Assembly: GCF_001594005.1 (NCBI RefSeq)
Contig: NZ_LTBA01000017.1
Span: 1-57,462, forward strand
Source of the DNA: Clostridium tepidiprofundi DSM 19306
GTDB lineage: Bacteria; Bacillota; Clostridia; Clostridiales; Clostridiaceae
Reading direction: 5' to 3'
DNA length: 57,462 nt
Shown: piece by piece, positions 56,728 to 57,462 of the stretch
Position numbering within the stretch: the first letter of the stretch is position 1
How the letters are laid out: each line of letters opens with the position of its first letter
The notes under the pieces: model-generated
What the model was told of the DNA's origin: nothing
The model's database searches: none
Seen by the model: the letters and a program-made list of their open reading frames with translations, nothing else
Position numbers and translations under genes: made by a program

Positions 56728-56965
56728 TGAATATAAATAACAACTCAAAGAGTTGTCCCTTTCATAGGTATTCTATCAATGGGTTTAGACTATGAAGTAT
56801 TTCATAAAAAAATAGTATAGCATGCTTATTAGTAATTTATCAGTTTCACAACAGATTGAGCAGAGCTTCTATCTAAAGTATCTATGTTTTATTTTAGCAT
56901 AACGAGTTTAACTTGAATATGCATTAGACATATAAAATAAAATAACAATTTAAGTATGCCTTAAT
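56728..56965. repeat. Composite of degenerate repeats B and A
   Basis: taacaactcaaagagttgtc...ctatcaatgggtttagactatgaagta (56736-56830) resembles repeat B; ctatgttttattttagcata acgagt (56880-56911) resembles the 3' hairpin of A; aatatgcattag...aaaataacaatttaagtatgcc (56917-56960) resembles another B end. It looks like an older copy of the B-within/next-to-A arrangement seen at 25.6-25.9 kb. Confidence 0.55.
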
Positions 56966-57039
56966 AAGTAAAATATCAAAAAAAGGTTAAAAACTGTTGA
57001 ATAAATTTTCATCAGTCTTTAATCTTTTTTTTTATAATT

Positions 57040-57462
57040 TAGTCCGTAAAACCACTGTGCCTTGTGCCTGTGGATGTAAGGACTTTAAATAATAACCATT
57101 CGATATGGTTATTATTTAAGAAAACTGTTATAATATAAGTGTCACCCTAACACCTGTATGCAGGTAGCTAATTTGCCCTTTGAAAAATAAGGGATAGCCT
57201 TTGCTATTATGGATGTTGGCATACCAACGTTTGACATACATTATGCAAGATTAGGTCACTGGCACAAATACTAAATCGTTAGTATTATAGTTCTTTGATA
57301 ACTGTATATATAAGGTTGCATAGAGTAATCCTTCTATGCGTAAAATATACAAGGTATCGCAACCTAATGTATTCCCAAGTTAGCTTACGTTATGAGGGAT
57401 AAGGGCAAGTGTTCTCGCCCATAGAAATAAGGCTATCTAACTTTTGTTAGAGGAAACTTAAA
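57040..57462 (+). ncRNA. Putative large structured RNA running off the right edge
   Basis: No ORF in ~420 bases but a succession of stems: gtcc...ggac enclosing ccac/gtgg (57043-57083), aataaccat/atggttatt (57090-57117), cctg/cagg (57153), ccctt/aaggg (57176), atagc/gctat (57195), gttgg/ccaac (57215), aatacta/tagtatt (57270), ggttgc/gcaacc (57313-57365) enclosing catag/ctatg, and gggc/gccc (57405). TATAAT near 57132 may be a promoter. The density suggests an omega-RNA/HEARO-like RNA ahead of an IscB-type gene, or an intron 5' half; class not established. Confidence 0.4.

Noticed and set aside
1-57462. CRISPR array, tRNA or rRNA genes
   Set aside because: No regularly spaced identical repeats with unique spacers, no tRNA cloverleaf ending and no rRNA-like segment were seen on either strand.

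Overview
The window reads as chromosomal DNA of a low-GC, anaerobic, amino-acid-fermenting member of the Clostridia. Genes are AT-rich with strong AGGAGG-type ribosome sites. A T-box leader controls ileS, and there is a lysine-fermentation gene (3,5-diaminohexanoate dehydrogenase) behind a sigma-54 promoter. A 2-hydroxyacyl-CoA-dehydratase-like iron-sulfur pair, NapH-type ferredoxin-like membrane proteins, chemoreceptors and a candidate selenoprotein fit the same picture. No species can be named from the sequence alone.

Layout. 0-12 kb is mostly core: a DUF4184 membrane protein, threonine aldolase, T-box plus ileS, a soluble chemoreceptor fused to a peptide-binding-protein domain, an EamA permease, and the lone kdd gene. 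12-16.4 kb: a clear -24/-12 promoter and GGTTC/GAACC palindromes precede kdd. Beyond a membrane-bound MutS-like gene lies a sigma-54 activator whose whole sensor half is a degenerate copy of the Kdd enzyme. 16.6-30.4 kb: sensor kinase, antiporter with a PII-like partner, DCCP/YjiM-YjiL-like pair, queD-queE-folE-queC (queuosine precursor), a chemoreceptor, a YitT protein, then a 44-codon CD1871A-like gene with an in-frame TGA where the first Cys of its CXXC belongs, followed by a NapH-like protein. 30.6-43.5 kb: three unrecognised beta-rich proteins, glycosyltransferases (one fused to a methyltransferase), and a sugar ABC transporter operon with a GNAT and a DUF4091 protein, probably serving a surface glycan.

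Mobile layer. manC (GDP-mannose synthesis) is split by an ~8.95-kb integrative element with a large serine recombinase at one end. Joining the two manC pieces at the shared GACCGC restores a 355-codon frame exactly. The element carries a small ABC transporter operon, decayed transposase, hipA and brxL remnants, a HipA-N-like protein and an ATPase/TOPRIM pair that may be an anti-phage system. After manC comes a secreted S8 protease and, at the right edge, a dense multi-hairpin non-coding region running off the window.

Two families of short non-coding repeats are scattered between genes. Repeat A (~115 bp, four hairpins) has about ten whole or partial copies; one overwrites the 3' end of folE and another supplies the stop codon of the GNAT gene. 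Repeat B (159 bp, terminal inverted repeats, TAA target duplication) has one complete copy inserted inside a repeat A. A 68-bp sequence also occurs in inverted orientation 19 kb apart.
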